DNA of 64,000 nt from Sipunculus nudus (GCA_026874595.1 CM049316.1:3920339-3984338); one strand, 5' to 3'; positions 34,261 to 47,128 are shown, numbered from the stretch's first letter. Made by a program: numbers and translations. The notes: a model not told the origin generated them from the sequence alone.

Positions 34261-35597
34261 CCCAAAAAACAACTGTTCATACTGAATACCAGTTTACAGC
34301 TGGTTTTAATATTCATATTACACAACTAATAAAATCAGCATCCTTAAATATGTACAGCTTGCTTAAATATTTCCTAATAAACAGCTGCTCATGAAAAGTC
34401 ATATTGTACAACTGTTCTACAATTTGTACATATGTACTTAGTACATCTGTATCATGTACAGTTGCCCAGACAGACAGCTGTCCATTAAAGGCCTGCTGTA
34501 CAGGCCACAACTTACAGAGTATTTTCATGCTGACATATACATTTACAGAACAGTGGCCTTAGTATGCCCTTGGTTCTCCCATCAGGGTTTCATCTCTGTG
34601 AATTTGCTATCTCTTTTCAGCCTTCATATTCAGCTTCAAACAGTATTATTAACTGTAAAACCAGGAAATGATTGATAATGCAATATCTGAACAATGGAAT
34701 TATTTTTAGGACATGCAACAACAGATATTTAAATTATATACCATGGCATGTGTACATAAACATGATATTTTGGTCCATTTTTATCTAGGGCGTTAGAGCC
34801 CCTTTTAGTTGATTAGAAATTTTCAGGTAAATTTTAATACTTGGACTTTCTATGTAGATTTTAAAGACCACATTTGTATTCCAAACTCAGGTGTTTACCT
34901 TACAAACTAGATTAATTTGGTGCTATGTCATCAGAATAAAAAGTACTTCTATCAGGAAACCTTTACAGTTCTTTGAATCTATATTTTATACATCTCTGTT
35001 TCCATGCTGCAGGGTGTGGTCATAACACATTAGTGTCATTATCACTATGTCCAGATATGATATCAGTGACTGGCTTTCAGGGAAGGTTTTCTTGGTGATT
35101 ATCAGGCAAGGTGGTCATTGATTATCAGTAAATTGACTTTTGTACAGCAAGGTATTCTGTAAAAATTATTTGAATTGAGCCAGTAGTTGATTGGTGGGTA
35201 AATGGTGATGGATATCAGACAAATAATTTAATGTCTTGTTGCTGCAAAAGCTTTTGACATAAATTTGTATAAATGAGATTTGAATAATTTTCACATATGC
35301 CAGTCAGCTTAGATTAATATGAAATACTGGGAACCTTCTTATGAAATACAGATGTAACAGTAAACTAAGAATAATTTTATCTTTGTTATTATTTCTAAAA
35401 TTAAGATTGAATCAAGATTGTGTTAGTGATCTTGTTGTCAGAAATCATTGTATATATTGACACATATCAATTTATTAACTGTCAAATTAGTATCAAATGT
35501 TGTTTTATATCTGTCAGAAACAAAGCAACAGTCTGGAGAAATATTTGAGGTTTTTTTTAATGTCTTCGAAGCACACACGTTGATGATTGAAGGGATA
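34261..35597. other. No gene recognised
   Basis: AT-rich. 'gtacagctt' and 'acagctg' remnants of the minisatellite fade out by about 34500. No supported frame. Confidence 0.45.
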
Positions 35598-35760
35598 GGG
35601 TATAGCCTGGAAGTTAAGGTGCTGGACTTGTTAACTGAAGGTCCCTGGTTCCAACCCCACCAGAGCCTCTAAGGCAAAATGGTGAATCCTTGATAAAACC
35701 CTTTTCCCTCCAATGTCCTAATGACAGGTCATGACTTGGAATGGATTATTACTAACCAGA
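35593..35760 (+). mobile_element. tRNA-like SINE candidate
   Basis: The segment 35593-35668 has a tRNA-like layout: A-box-like TAGCCTGGAAG (35603-35613) and B-box-like GGTTCCAACCC (35647-35657), about 44 nt apart, with CCACCAGAGCC after it. RNA polymerase III elements use such spacing. The A box departs from consensus and no clear tail or target duplication is seen, so it may be an old SINE or a tRNA pseudogene. Confidence 0.5.
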
Positions 35761-38700
35761 TGCATATAAAACCTGAAATCAAGAAGTTTAAATATAACAT
35801 CATTCTTTTGAAGTGGCTACCTTCATCATCTCATAATGGTGTGGAAAATGGACTTATTTTTTCTCGACCATATACCTCATTTCAGAAATTGATGCAGATT
35901 TTTGTAAGTTCTAGGCAAGCTGGCAAAATTCCATGCATTATGTCTCCACCATTAAAAAAAAAACATTTTTATTCCCAGAGTCTGTAGGAAAAATTTTTTG
36001 TGCGTGTTGCCTAATTCGTAATTTTTAGAAGAAGTGTCTTCAATTTTTATGTCAGATGCATCAAACTTTGAGGACCAGTAAATTTACCATTATTAAGCCT
36101 TATCTAGTCTTAATCAACTTGTTCTGATCATATGAACCATTAACTGTGTGGTCCTAGCCTCATCCAGATTTAAATTATCCAAGCTATTTAATCATATTCT
36201 GAATAAAGTTGAACTCTTTTCATAGTGAAACCCAACTGAGGACCTTTAATGGTCCAAATAATTTCTAGTATAGGTGTGCTAAATATTTGAACAAACAATT
36301 TTTTAGCACAGTTAATACCAGTGCAAGTTAGCAGTATCATGTGATGGTTTATCTAGTTGTGTTATTCAGGTATTAGTGCAGAATAAGCCTCAGAACTGTC
36401 CTACAAGCCTGGTAATCTATTGTTTCAGTGTTTCCTTAATATTATCTAAACTGTTCCTCATAGACCAGTTAATGTGCAAATTCTCCAAGTGAAAGCTACA
36501 AATATTTACTATAAGGTCGTTTATAAAAATATATTGATAACCAAAACTTATTGATTTATTGAAGAATTAAAAAAATGGTTTTATAGATTTTGACCTAAAT
36601 TCCAAAATTCTTGTCCATTTTCAGCACATGGAGTTGTAAACATATGTTCTGAAATCTGAAGAATGTACTCTTTATCTGCAATAGGTGTCCAAGAATTTAT
36701 CATTTTTTGTCAGATACCTGAAAAAAATAAGAGTAGAGAAAATGTGGAGCACATTCTCAGCTTTCAGAATATGTTCATTAGAAGAGTAGTATTTTGAAAA
36801 GTATAACAAAAACTGAAATGATGCAGAGACACACTGAGGAGACGGTTCGGACACCGTTAAGTATATTTTGGACAGCAGGTGCTGGTTTAGGGTAGAGTTA
36901 AATTCATTGTTTTTGCCATTGATATTTTATCAGTACATGCATTACAGTGTCTGGTATACTTATACTGTTGTACTGCATAATATTTTACTTTTCTTTAATA
37001 AGGTGAATGCTGTTATGGATTATAAACTACTTGTTTATGCAGAAATCAAAGGTTTATGTGCTAGTCTGTGTACACAGATGTAATATACAATTGTTCCACA
37101 TTTAGTATATATTTGAATGACAGTGTTACAAATGTATATATTAAACACCATATCTGTGCTTTTGCATAAATTATTTATTGTCTGAACATGAAGATATAAT
37201 AAGATCTGTTGTGCTGAAACCATGTTCAATTATACATGATATACAATCAACTTGCTATATAATCATGGGAATATCAAGGAGTTTATAACAAGAGTTTATA
37301 AACTCCTTTGAAATAGAGATTAGATATGTTATGGATGTGTTACATAATATGTTGCATTCAAGATGTGGCTCCTACAAACAAAGCAGACTTTTTTCAGATG
37401 TAGATGTGAGATTTCTTATCAAGATAACAAACAGTATATCACAGGCCCTGAGCTCATTATCAGTACTTGATCTTATACTTCTATTATTGCCTTTGCATTT
37501 ACATTTAAATGCATTTACATTTATTCATCAGTTCGTAATAAGCTCTGTAATAATATTACAGAGATGTAATAATTACAGTGTAATTTCCCCGTTTATAATT
37601 ATTCCCAGGTTTTACATGGGTTTGTGATGTAATCAGTATATAAGTCAATTTTACATTTGTTTCCATATTTGTACATATTTATTTCTATGACAATCAGAGT
37701 AAATGAGTTTGGGTTAAAATTGATCCATTTCGTTGTCAGTTTAGGGATCATTCTGAAAATGGTTTCAGATCAGTGCGATTACATAAGGTAATTCAAAGCA
37801 TTTTATAACTGGTTTAGCCCAAAAAAAAATGTATAATCTGGTCATTAAATGGTTCCAGACTATATCTTAACAGTTTAGACATTAACACTCTCTCAATTTG
37901 CCCAGATGAATGCTGCCAAACTTATATTGTATTTTGACTGCCAGGTATCACTTAGCCATGTGCAGCTGATGTGTCTGGAACTATTTATATTTGCATTCTC
38001 ACAATGTTTTGTGTGTGAAATTGTTATAAAGGAGTCCTTTTTGTATAGTTATGATTCCGTTGACATATTCATAGTCCATGTATGTCATGGTTGTAAACTG
38101 AACCCTACTTTTTCATATTAAATCAAGTAAAGATGTCACAGCATGTGTGGATAAAATATATCATGTTTGTGCATAAAGAAAGTTCAAACAAAATAATGTT
38201 AAAGAAGAAAGGTTCAAAAACAGGCCTATATATGTTACTTAATTATATTGTTGTACCCAAATACACAATATTAACATAAAACACACACAGGTATTGACTC
38301 ATACATTTAAACCCCAGTAGTGGAGGATGTTCAGGTGTGAACACTGTGACCATGTATATGAAAGCAGTCCCCACAAAATATATGTTAGACATCAGTGTAA
38401 TAGGTATAAGTATGTTGGCTAGTTCAGGTTATTGTTGGAAGAAGTGTGTGTCACTGGTACTCTTATCTGTCAAATACCAGAATACTGCAAATGTATATAT
38501 GTATATTTCATTATTATAACTGTACATTCAGTGTTACCATGGTAGTGGAATTTCTTGTTCAGTTGTTGAAATTTGGGAGTGAAAAAAGCATAATCTTTGT
38601 GGCTTTGTACCAGTACACAGTTTTGAATAAGATCTTGGTAGAGCTTATGGTCTTGTAATTGCTATTAGTGTAAACCAGTTTTCTGTGGTTTAGTTTACTC

Positions 38701-39760
38701 TTTGTGTCACCCTGTGGATTATAAAGATCTTCAGTTTTTAGCTAGTCTGCTTCCTCTATATCATAAATCTGAGAGAGAGAGAGAGAGAGAGAGAGGGAGG
38801 AATGATATACTTTTCATGGGGATGCTGACATATTGCTTGTCAAACATCACTGCAGTAGGCTTTTGTGTACCATATTGCATTTCAGTATGTCATACTGCAA
38901 GGGGACTTACATATACTGTTTCTGGTTGGTGCGTTGATCTGAGTGTAAATATATTTACTGTGGAAGTCTACATGTATTTATGTGTGAATGTGAAGTGATG
39001 GTGCTAGTAAATAGGAAATAATAAAGTTAAATGTTGGAATGTTTTTAAAATCCTAATTGTTTGTCTCAGATGCAGGAGTATTACAAATGCAATCAATTAA
39101 AATTGTTTAGAATAGAGGTAGAGAATTTAAGAATGATGCCATATGTTAAATGAAACCAGTATGCAAGAATGTGTATATTCAGGTCATAATGCTTAATATT
39201 GACCCACTGTTAACAAGGTTGAAACATTGTAAAGGTGAATGTACCACATGATATTATTGCTGCTTTATTTATGTGGAAAATTGTATTCAATTTATTTTTG
39301 TTTGTGTTTTAGCAAACCTTAATTTGCATTTGAAATTGTAGAATAAAGTTGTTTTTTACGATTATCAGTATTTTATGTTTCTTCCCATGCAGGGATATTA
39401 TGCACATGTGAACGTGGTTGCTTAATTTTAAATTGGTTTAATATGTCAAACCTGAGTCACTTTATTTCATTATATACAGACTAGGTACTCATTTACCAGT
39501 ATAGCTGGCTATTTCTCATGTTCTATTATTGTCAAGACCCAAGGGTTTTTTGACAGATCTCGGGAGTGGTTCTATGTCAACGGGCAGCTGATGACCATTC
39601 CTTAATTCATTGCACCCATTAATATTAGATTAATGATGATGTTCTTTTACTAATATTTAATGAAAGTAATATTTAGGATATCTTATTTTCTTATAATCAA
39701 AACATTTCATGTACTTTCAAAACCCAATACCTTTATATCTCCATTTCGTAATTTTTTCTA
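35761..39760. other. Long AT-rich non-coding stretch with a GA microsatellite
   Basis: No frame above background and no family motif on either strand. A (GA)n run lies at about 38771-38801. An AATAAA near 39342 could end a very long 3' UTR from the left. No transposon ends were recognised. Confidence 0.45.
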
Positions 39761-41025
39761 CTTACAGGTATTGTAAATAAAGATATGTAGCCACCGTTCC
39801 CCACCCCTAATTAATAAGCAGGACACCTAGCCCTGTAGTCGGCTTCTCTGGCTTGATAAAAAAGACACCATCTTGATCCGTAATGCTAGAAGGTGTGATT
39901 CGAAAGGACCTGATAACATTTTCCTTCAAAACAAATATAGGCCACGCAAAAAAAATGATTGTTCTATGGAGTCTGGAACAAATACGGTGCAAGCAGTGGA
40001 ATCTCCCCGCCCCCACCCCTCTTTTACAGACTAAGACATAGAACGTGGATCTGTGTGTTGCCTAGAGAATACAATACTTTCCTGAAATTTGTGTTGATCA
40101 TTCACACCATTTTAGTCCATTTTCCATACCTTTTAGAATCTTTAGCAATTTTCGCCGTAGCACAAAATATCAACATGACCAAAGACCTGGTCGTCATGTG
40201 AAGAGAAATTATTAACAAAAAGTGGGAGTGGCCAATCGTTGAAAAAAAAGTTTCTTCTATGGGTCATTCCAGACAAATGATGAACATTTTCAATAAATTG
40301 CGTCCCGGACCTATTATATAAATTCAGATGTACTTATATTCTCTCCGCCTGAATAAAGTGTACAATATGAATGACCATTGGCCAAGCACCATGACATTCT
40401 CAGAATTTAGTGATTTTATTTTGTTTTACAGCAAAAGGTATGTGAAAAAAATGCCTCTAAAATGTCCATAAAGTTCATCCCCGCAACCGTAAAATTATTT
40501 GCAGGTATTCCTAAATTTAAAAATATTGGTATTCTTACATTGTGTTGCCCTTTCCTTGGAAGATTACAGTGTCCCCTATGAAAGCAACCATATGCGACTA
40601 AATGAACTGAAAATTATTTCACTTACTAGAATTTTACTCTTTGTCCCTCATGGTTATGTCCACTACGTTACCCTGACTTTTTAGTTCCGTAAAACCCAAG
40701 AAAGCAGGGTACCTGATATTACATATTGATAGTCCTAACATAAGGATAGTCACAATTATATTTGGAAACATGTCTTCTATGTGATTTTCTGTTATGTTAC
40801 TTTTTCGTTGTAACAGAGTAGACAATTTTGGTAACCTAGCAGACGGAGAGATACGTCCTCCGTGCTAATGGAGAGACATGTATAGTATTAATACTGGTAG
40901 ATTTCAGAAACCCTCTCCTTGTACCATTACAGTTCCATTCATTACATGTTATATGGATTTACTAAACAATATCCGACTTTTGTGAGGTTTCAGAGGTAGA
41001 GGTCGGTAACTTAGTGTATCCTGTA
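39761..41025. other. No gene recognised
   Basis: Mixed sequence with no supported frame. The block 39780-40030 is more GC-rich but shows no motif. Confidence 0.4.
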
Positions 41026-42295
41026 TCCGCCCCTGGTTGGGTTCTGCAAGCATGACTATATCAGTAACTTGGTGGAAATGTTGATTTGTCCGCTCGTTTA
41101 CCATGTTCCATGAAGTTACTCTGCCTAAAATTGGGATATATTCTGTAAATGTTGGTATTAAGTTAATATTGTGTGTAATCTGTGTGTACGTTCAAATAAG
41201 GACCGTACTTCAGAAAATAAATTTAAAATTTTAACATGTAAAGGTACATTCGTTGATTAAAAACTTTATCATGATGCGTTAATTTACAAATGTATCAGTT
41301 TGCGCCATTATAGCCTATATTTGCAAAATGTGTCTACACCATGAGAGGGGATTCCCTCTCCCTCCTGCGCCCCCTATTCTAAATCCTGTATCCGCCCCTG
41401 GTTGGGTCCTGCATGCATGACAACATCAGTAACTAAGTGGAAATGTTGATGTTTCCGCTCTGTTACCATGTTTTCACCAAGTTACTGTCACTTTTTATGC
41501 CCCCGCCACAAAGTGGCCGGGGCATACTAGTATAGTGTTACCCATGTCCGTCATTCCGTCATTCCGTCCTTCCGAAATCAAACAATTGTACGGACTTTTT
41601 TTCGCAATGCTTGCAGATATTGGCCTGATTTTTGGTGTGTGGCCAGATATAGACCAGTTACAGATCGAGTTCGCATTTCGTCCCGGTTGACCTACTTTTG
41701 ACCGTTTTACGGCTCCTAAACTTAGAAAATTTCATGAAAAATAGAAATTTCATGACAAATACACATGTACGGACTTTTTTTCGCAATGCCTGCAGATATT
41801 GGCCTGATTTTTGGTGTGTAGGCAGATAATGACCAGTTACAGATCGAGTTCGCGTTTTGTCCAAGTTGACCTACTTTTGACTGTTTTACGGCTCCTAAAC
41901 TTAGAAAATTTCATGAAAAATAGAAATTTTCATGACAAATACACATGTACGGCTTTTTTTTCACAATGTCTGCATATACTGGCCTGATTTTTGGTGTGTT
42001 GCTTGATAATGACCCGTTACAGATCGAGTTTGCATTTTGCCCTTGTTGATCTACTTTTGACTATACGACACCTCCTGAACTTAAAAAATTTTTCAAAATT
42101 TTTCAAATGTTTCTAATTTGCCCCAGGCGGGGGCATTAGTGTCGTTCCCACACCTCTAGTTTGGGATTCATTCTGTATGTTGATATTTAGTTAATAATTT
42201 ATATTATATGCACAAACAAGGATATTATTACCAAAAAAAATTCATAATTTTATTTTAACAGATAAAGGTAATTTTGTTGATTACAAAATTTATTT
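41026..42295 (+). repeat. Local ~360-bp tandem duplication, second half interrupted
   Basis: 'tgtatccgcccctggttggg' begins near 41021 and again near 41384. Both copies go on through 'aaatgttgat' and 'agttact'. In the second copy the text jumps at about 41496 into the family C element and resumes at 42161 (tgggattcattctgtatgtt), matching 41134-41155 of the first copy. The first copy therefore shows the empty site. Confidence 0.8.
41497..42160 (+). mobile_element. HINE-like element, family C
   Basis: The 5' end ATGCCCCCGCCAC-AAA-GTGGCCGGGGCAT is a 13-bp hairpin with one mismatch. A (GTCATTCC)n-type microsatellite follows (41550-41572). Three tandem ~180-bp units start near 41590, 41769 and 41949 (acggacttttttt). 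GGCGGGGGCAT (about 42127-42137) is the exact inverse of the first 11 bases, followed by a GTGT/ACAC stem and terminal CCTCTAGT. It lies in a T-rich site, with 'cttttt' before and 'ttggga' after. Compared with the undisturbed duplicate at 41134, no target duplication beyond T is needed. Non-coding. Confidence 0.82.
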
Positions 42296-43375
42296 TTAGC
42301 TCAGAATATCAAACACGGGCTTAAAAGCACCATATTTATATATATATATATATGATATTTTCTTATGACACTAAGATGAAATTTCAGAAGAAGGGACTCC
42401 TGCCTTATCTGTTAATAAAAGTTCAAGTGTCAGCAGGCTTTTCATATGTGCATCTCGCAGGTTTTTATTGTAACCTAGTTTACATGATTTTATGTTCCTT
42501 CCATTTTAAAGTATCTATATCTGAAAAGCCAGTGTATTTAGCATGGCAAAACATCCTATCCTGTTCAGAAATACTTTATTATTATAGTAAAGTACACCAA
42601 AGCTTAATAGATGATCGTTCATTTTAATAAAAAGTTGCTATTCTAAAATTCCTCATTTGTCTGGATGTCCCTTGTATAGACTAAGGGAAAGTTATAAGCC
42701 TATATCCGTAAAACTACTTGCGGAACTACACGATTTTGGGACTTTCCACTCTCTTTGGTGCCATTAATAACTGAACATATATTTTACTTAAACCCTTAAC
42801 TTTGAAATAATATTCCCTATCTAATAAATATGTATCTGATCATACAATGACTGCTAAAAATAGATAGAGAATGCTTTAGAGCCTAATCTGCTAAAGATCT
42901 TACGAACGCTGAAGTTTCTATAAGAAAATCTGCATCCAAGGGTCTCCTGAAATATTGCGTGCTCATGGATTCTGGAAGCTACAGGTAGCCCAAAATGCAA
43001 TTCTCGTATTTTCACACATGATTTAGTTTTCGTTCCACGAATTTGTAGAGCAATCAACGAGTGGTGTTCTCCAAGCCTTGTCGTAATATGGGCCTTGCAA
43101 ACGAGCAGTTTGACATACCATGCCCGTGTAGTGTCACCATGCAAAGTTTAGGGAAAACTTACCGGAACAGTTGATCAGAACTGTCATTAAGAAAACGGAC
43201 ATTAAGGAACAAGCTCATTCAGGTTGTACCAACAGTTCTGGTATATTGATCCGAGTCTCATTTTGCATAAGAATAATTCTTTGTACTACATGAGCCATTA
43301 AACTTATTTAAAGCCTATACTTTTATCAAAATGTTACTGTGTGCACCCCCCCCCCCCCCCCATTATCATATTATT

Positions 43376-43422
<47 letters not shown>

Positions 43423-43592
43423 CCACTGCATGATTTGTATACTATGCCTATGAGCCTGTTTGCTTTTCAATCACTGTGGTTACAATATTATTACATATCC
43501 TTGCGCGAGACCTTACAGTTACATGTCTGTATAGAACAGCATTAAAATTAAGCTCATTGAAAGAATGCCTGTCAATATTCTACAGAACGACG
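42296..43592. other. Non-coding with C-run and TA microsatellite
   Basis: It has TA repeats (about 42339-42354 and 43379-43418) and a poly-C run (about 43346-43361). The 96-codon minus frame at 42854-43144 shows no motif I recognise. The poly-C/TA pair lies about 450 bp upstream of the acyltransferase start. Confidence 0.4.
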
Positions 43593-43618
43593 TGACGTCA
43601 TTGTTGTCTGTGACGTCG
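43593..43618 (+). promoter_or_regulatory. Paired CRE/ATF-like sites upstream of the acyltransferase
   Basis: A perfect TGACGTCA lies at 43593-43600 and a variant TGACGTCG at 43611-43618, about 250 bp before the start codon. CREB/ATF proteins bind the first sequence. Whether this is the promoter is unknown; no TATA box is evident. Confidence 0.4.
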
Positions 43619-43848
43619 TCCTGCATTCCTACTCCCACGAAGTTTACCTGCATTTGGTCTGTTCTCAAGATATTTCAGGGTAGATCATCGCTCTCTGATT
43701 TCTTTTTCAGGAAAATGCATCGACAGAATGAAAACCAAGCAAGTCGTGTTGATAAGTAAAGTATTTTCAGATAAATAGGGAGTAACATCTGACGTGGTAA
43801 AATCAAGAAAAGAAAAAAAAAATAGCGGAATTTTGCCATAAGACCAAA

Positions 43849-45333
43849 ATGAATTCATTCAAGATGCATTCAGACCACCCGTGGTCCAAGGATATTCCAG
43901 GATTCGTCAGAGAACTGGGGTCCATGGAACGCATGATGAAAATCGTGAACGACGAAGAAAGTATTCTACTCTGCAATGTTCTGTTTATTTTATCTAAGGA
44001 TCCGATCACTGACGGAATCATCCGGGCAGCTCTGAGTCGCGTAGTGATCAGGATTCCTAATCTGAAGCTGAAAATTGTCAATCATCTTCCCGACCCTACT
44101 AAACCACCAGTACCCGTCTTTGCTGAAATGAACCCGCCCCTGATTCCATTAGGAACCTCTGATGAGGAAGACTGGCGCACTCAGCTGAGCAAGGAATGGA
44201 AGATAAAGTATGACGTATCGGAAGGCCCGCTATGGAGAGTGACCCATCTCCCGAGAGCCAGTTCAGAGAGGTCTGAGGAACTTTTTCCCTTTGAGACGGT
44301 AATAATTTTCAGCTTTCACCACAGTATTATCGACGGCATGAGCTACCAGTGGTTGTTCAGCGAGTTCCTGGATGCCTTGGAAGCCGTTAAAGCCGGTGAT
44401 ACAGATGGACCGTCACCTGGGCGCCACGGGTATCCTATTGAGCATTATCTTGAAGGACAGGACGGAATAATGGCATCCATTCTTAAGACAGCGATGAGGT
44501 TGTTGACAACGTCCTCCTGGGGTCAGTGGCTTATGAAACGTTTGGTCCATCTCCAGGGTAAGAATCTGTACCTTAAGAAGTTCCGACTTCCTATTGATGA
44601 CGATGCTGACTGTCCAGTGGAGGCAAGTTTGATCCCTCTTGAATTCTCGCGAGACGAGACCGCCCAGGTGCTGAGAGCTTGCAAAGGAAGGAAGGTGACA
44701 GTGAATGGAGCAGCTTACGCCGCGGCAACCATTGCTCTAGCCCTGGTGCTGCAGGACGGCCAGCTGACCACCAAGTGCAAAGTGCAGACAAGTTGTGCAG
44801 CGAGCATGCGCAGATTATCAAAGGAACTGAACCCGGTGTCCTTTGGAGACTATTCCTCATTGCTGGAAATAGCGGCAACTGTTCCAGATGGTGCCGCAGA
44901 AAATCCTGACACTTTTTGGGAAGTTGCTAGATTCTTTACTGATAAAGTGCGACAGTTGTTAGATCAGAAAACATACATCAACGATTTATTGTTTATGTCC
45001 GCCGTGTTGCCTGCGTTTGAGGCGGGTGTCTTGCGTTTATCGGACATGACGTCAGAAAGATATAAACGTGGAACATCAGCTGTTCTTGTGACCAACATGG
45101 GCCGCTGCAGTTTCTTGGAGAGAACAAATGACGCGAATTTTAAACTCGCTGCCAGATTCGGTGGAGGCTCCGAGCACAAGTTCGGTGGAATTTTCACCAG
45201 TAACATTGTGACTTTCAATAGTAAGATATACTGGTCGATAGTTTATTCAAAACATATTGTACCCACGACAAGGGCAGAACAGTATGTAGACTTCATACAC
45301 GAACTATTGATCAAATTCTCAAAGCCAGAGTGA
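43849..45333 (+). CDS. HHxxxDG acyltransferase (condensation/alcohol acetyltransferase-like fold), single exon
   Basis: 494 residues, intact, no intron. Predicted CoA-dependent acyltransferase of the large superfamily with condensation domains, alcohol acetyltransferases and wax-ester/DGAT-like enzymes. The catalytic motif is at residues 157-163 (HHSIIDG), where the second His acts as general base and Asp-Gly are structural. It is followed by an amphipathic segment (MSYQWLFSEFLDALE), as in the family. The N-terminal half has the expected first CoA-transferase-like lobe. A candidate second-lobe loop is NPVSFGDYSS. No signal peptide is seen. The start at 43849 has A at -3. The coding sequence is much more GC-rich than its flanks. 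AATAAA follows at 45405. The acyl donor and acceptor cannot be told from sequence. Confidence 0.85.
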   Translation: MNSFKMHSDHPWSKDIPGFVRELGSMERMMKIVNDEESILLCNVLFILSKDPITDGIIRAALSRVVIRIPNLKLKIVNHLPDPTKPPVPVFAEMNPPLIPLGTSDEEDWRTQLSKEWKIKYDVSEGPLWRVTHLPRASSERSEELFPFETVIIFSFHHSIIDGMSYQWLFSEFLDALEAVKAGDTDGPSPGRHGYPIEHYLEGQDGIMASILKTAMRLLTTSSWGQWLMKRLVHLQGKNLYLKKFRLPIDDDADCPVEASLIPLEFSRDETAQVLRACKGRKVTVNGAAYAAATIALALVLQDGQLTTKCKVQTSCAASMRRLSKELNPVSFGDYSSLLEIAATVPDGAAENPDTFWEVARFFTDKVRQLLDQKTYINDLLFMSAVLPAFEAGVLRLSDMTSERYKRGTSAVLVTNMGRCSFLERTNDANFKLAARFGGGSEHKFGGIFTSNIVTFNSKIYWSIVYSKHIVPTTRAEQYVDFIHELLIKFSKPE

Positions 45334-45404
45334 TAAGACTCTTGGTTCCTACACGAAAGGGTTAAGAAAACAAAACTTTAAACAGGATTAATAATCTTTT
45401 ATTG

Positions 45405-45410
45405 AATAAA
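45405..45410 (+). promoter_or_regulatory. Candidate poly(A) signal of the acyltransferase
   Basis: AATAAA lies 72 nt after the stop codon in a T/A-rich context. Its close spacing to the stop supports the 3' end of this transcript. Confidence 0.55.
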
Positions 45411-47128
45411 ACAACACAAAAAAACATAGAAAAACTGCTATCAAAGTAACTGATTACTGAATTCCCTGGAGTAAAGAATGAATCAAAAGAAACAAAAAAT
45501 CAGTATTATCAATAATATATTAGTAAAATTAATTAAAATCCAAACATTAATCAAAATTCAACAGAATTTTTCTTTCATCCTCATTGGCCATAAAAGTCCC
45601 TTATAATCCATGGGCGACCTTATTGCCAGTATATAGGCCTACATCCACCCTGCTTACAGTTAACTATGGCCTAGTAATCTTACTGTTCTTGCTAGGTCAT
45701 CGTTTCATGGGTTCGGGAAAAAAACTACTAATCTACTACTAAGTTTGACATATTTGTTCTTCTTCTTAAGGTCTGTGTCCATAAATGATGACTAGATCAC
45801 AAGGATAATTATAAATACCCTTGTTAAAGACATCGATAAATGTACACATCATTATGAAATAACTCCTTACAAGCTTCTTAATTAGGATGTATACACCTAT
45901 GGTCACAAGCAATTATTCATTAACCCCAGTTTCTGAGTTATATCATGACAAATTCACAAATAAAGTCACGGGGTTTAATCTCTATAACTTGTTGAAAATG
46001 AAAGAATACATGGGTAGAATAATTCAATTGATCATGTTTTGAAATTACTTTCATTTTCATTAACAGATCTTTAGTCTCTTAATTTGAGAAAAAATAAATC
46101 ATCAATATAGCATGCAATGCTTTGAACTTGTCCAAATACGAAGTAAAAAAAAATAGCTTGACTGAACGCATTAATGAAAACGCTTCCAATGCAGTTAATG
46201 CAACAACGATTAGCGTAGAGACACCTTAAAAGGCCTTGAAACGAAAAGTATGACAATCGTTTTTGCAGGTACATGTAGTTGCAAATGGGAAAATTGTCAT
46301 TATATAATTGAATTTTGGGAATTAATTGAAGTGCAAAATGTATTATTAGGTGTTTTTATTCCATAATGCAGTATTTTCTGCAACAATGAAAGTACAGATT
46401 TACCCGAAGACCAAGAAAAATAAAACAATTCATCCAAGTTTAGTTTATCATTTCAGAATTGGAAGTAACACTAAACGGGATTCAGTCAGACAGGATTATT
46501 TTTGTTACACGGTGAGAATGCGTCATGCACTATGGATGTGCACAATTTTGAGAATTGTAATATTTAAATTTTTGATTTTAGGAATTGACTAGATACAGTG
46601 CATACTTTATTCATTCAAAAGATTCCTGTTGTTAAATTGTATTTGTGAGTTAAATTGTATTTCTGAGTATAACTATCGATGCATCTTTCCAATACTTTAA
46701 TTGACCAGAATTTTTTAACAATCACATTCTTAATTCTTTTAAATTTAATTAAAAACAAATTTTGTAATTTGAACCAAAATAAATAAGTTGGTTCTGGAAT
46801 ATTATTTATTTTAATTCCTGCGAGTCATTTGCCGGTAATAGATACTCTTCTCATTATATTCCTAAATATACAGAAAACCTATTTTTCATTTATTAAATTT
46901 GAAAAAAAATATGTTTCCCAAATCCTGCAAATTTTCATATGGGACCATCTTATCAACAAACATTAAAAATGACTGTTTTGCATTTCGACAGTTGCAAGGG
47001 GCCCAGATTACAATGGACCCATTCTGACTATCATTTGGTGATATACTCTCTTTTATATAATGGTTTATCTGGAACGCTCACCTTGTTTAACAGAAATGTT
47101 TTCAATGTGATATATCAGCAAGGTGATA
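45411..47128. other. No gene recognised
   Basis: AT-rich intergenic DNA without supported frames or recognisable transposon ends. Confidence 0.45.

Noticed and set aside
35593-35668. Functional tRNA gene
   Set aside because: The boxes are only approximate and a full cloverleaf with a clear anticodon arm could not be drawn; treated as a SINE or pseudogene.
42854-43144. 96-codon frame on the minus strand
   Set aside because: No start context, motif or homology that I can recognise; it cannot be told from chance.
44591-44878. 95-codon frame antisense to the acyltransferase, and similar frames at 44679-44909 and 44964-45218
   Set aside because: Shadows of the GC-rich coding sequence; no independent support.
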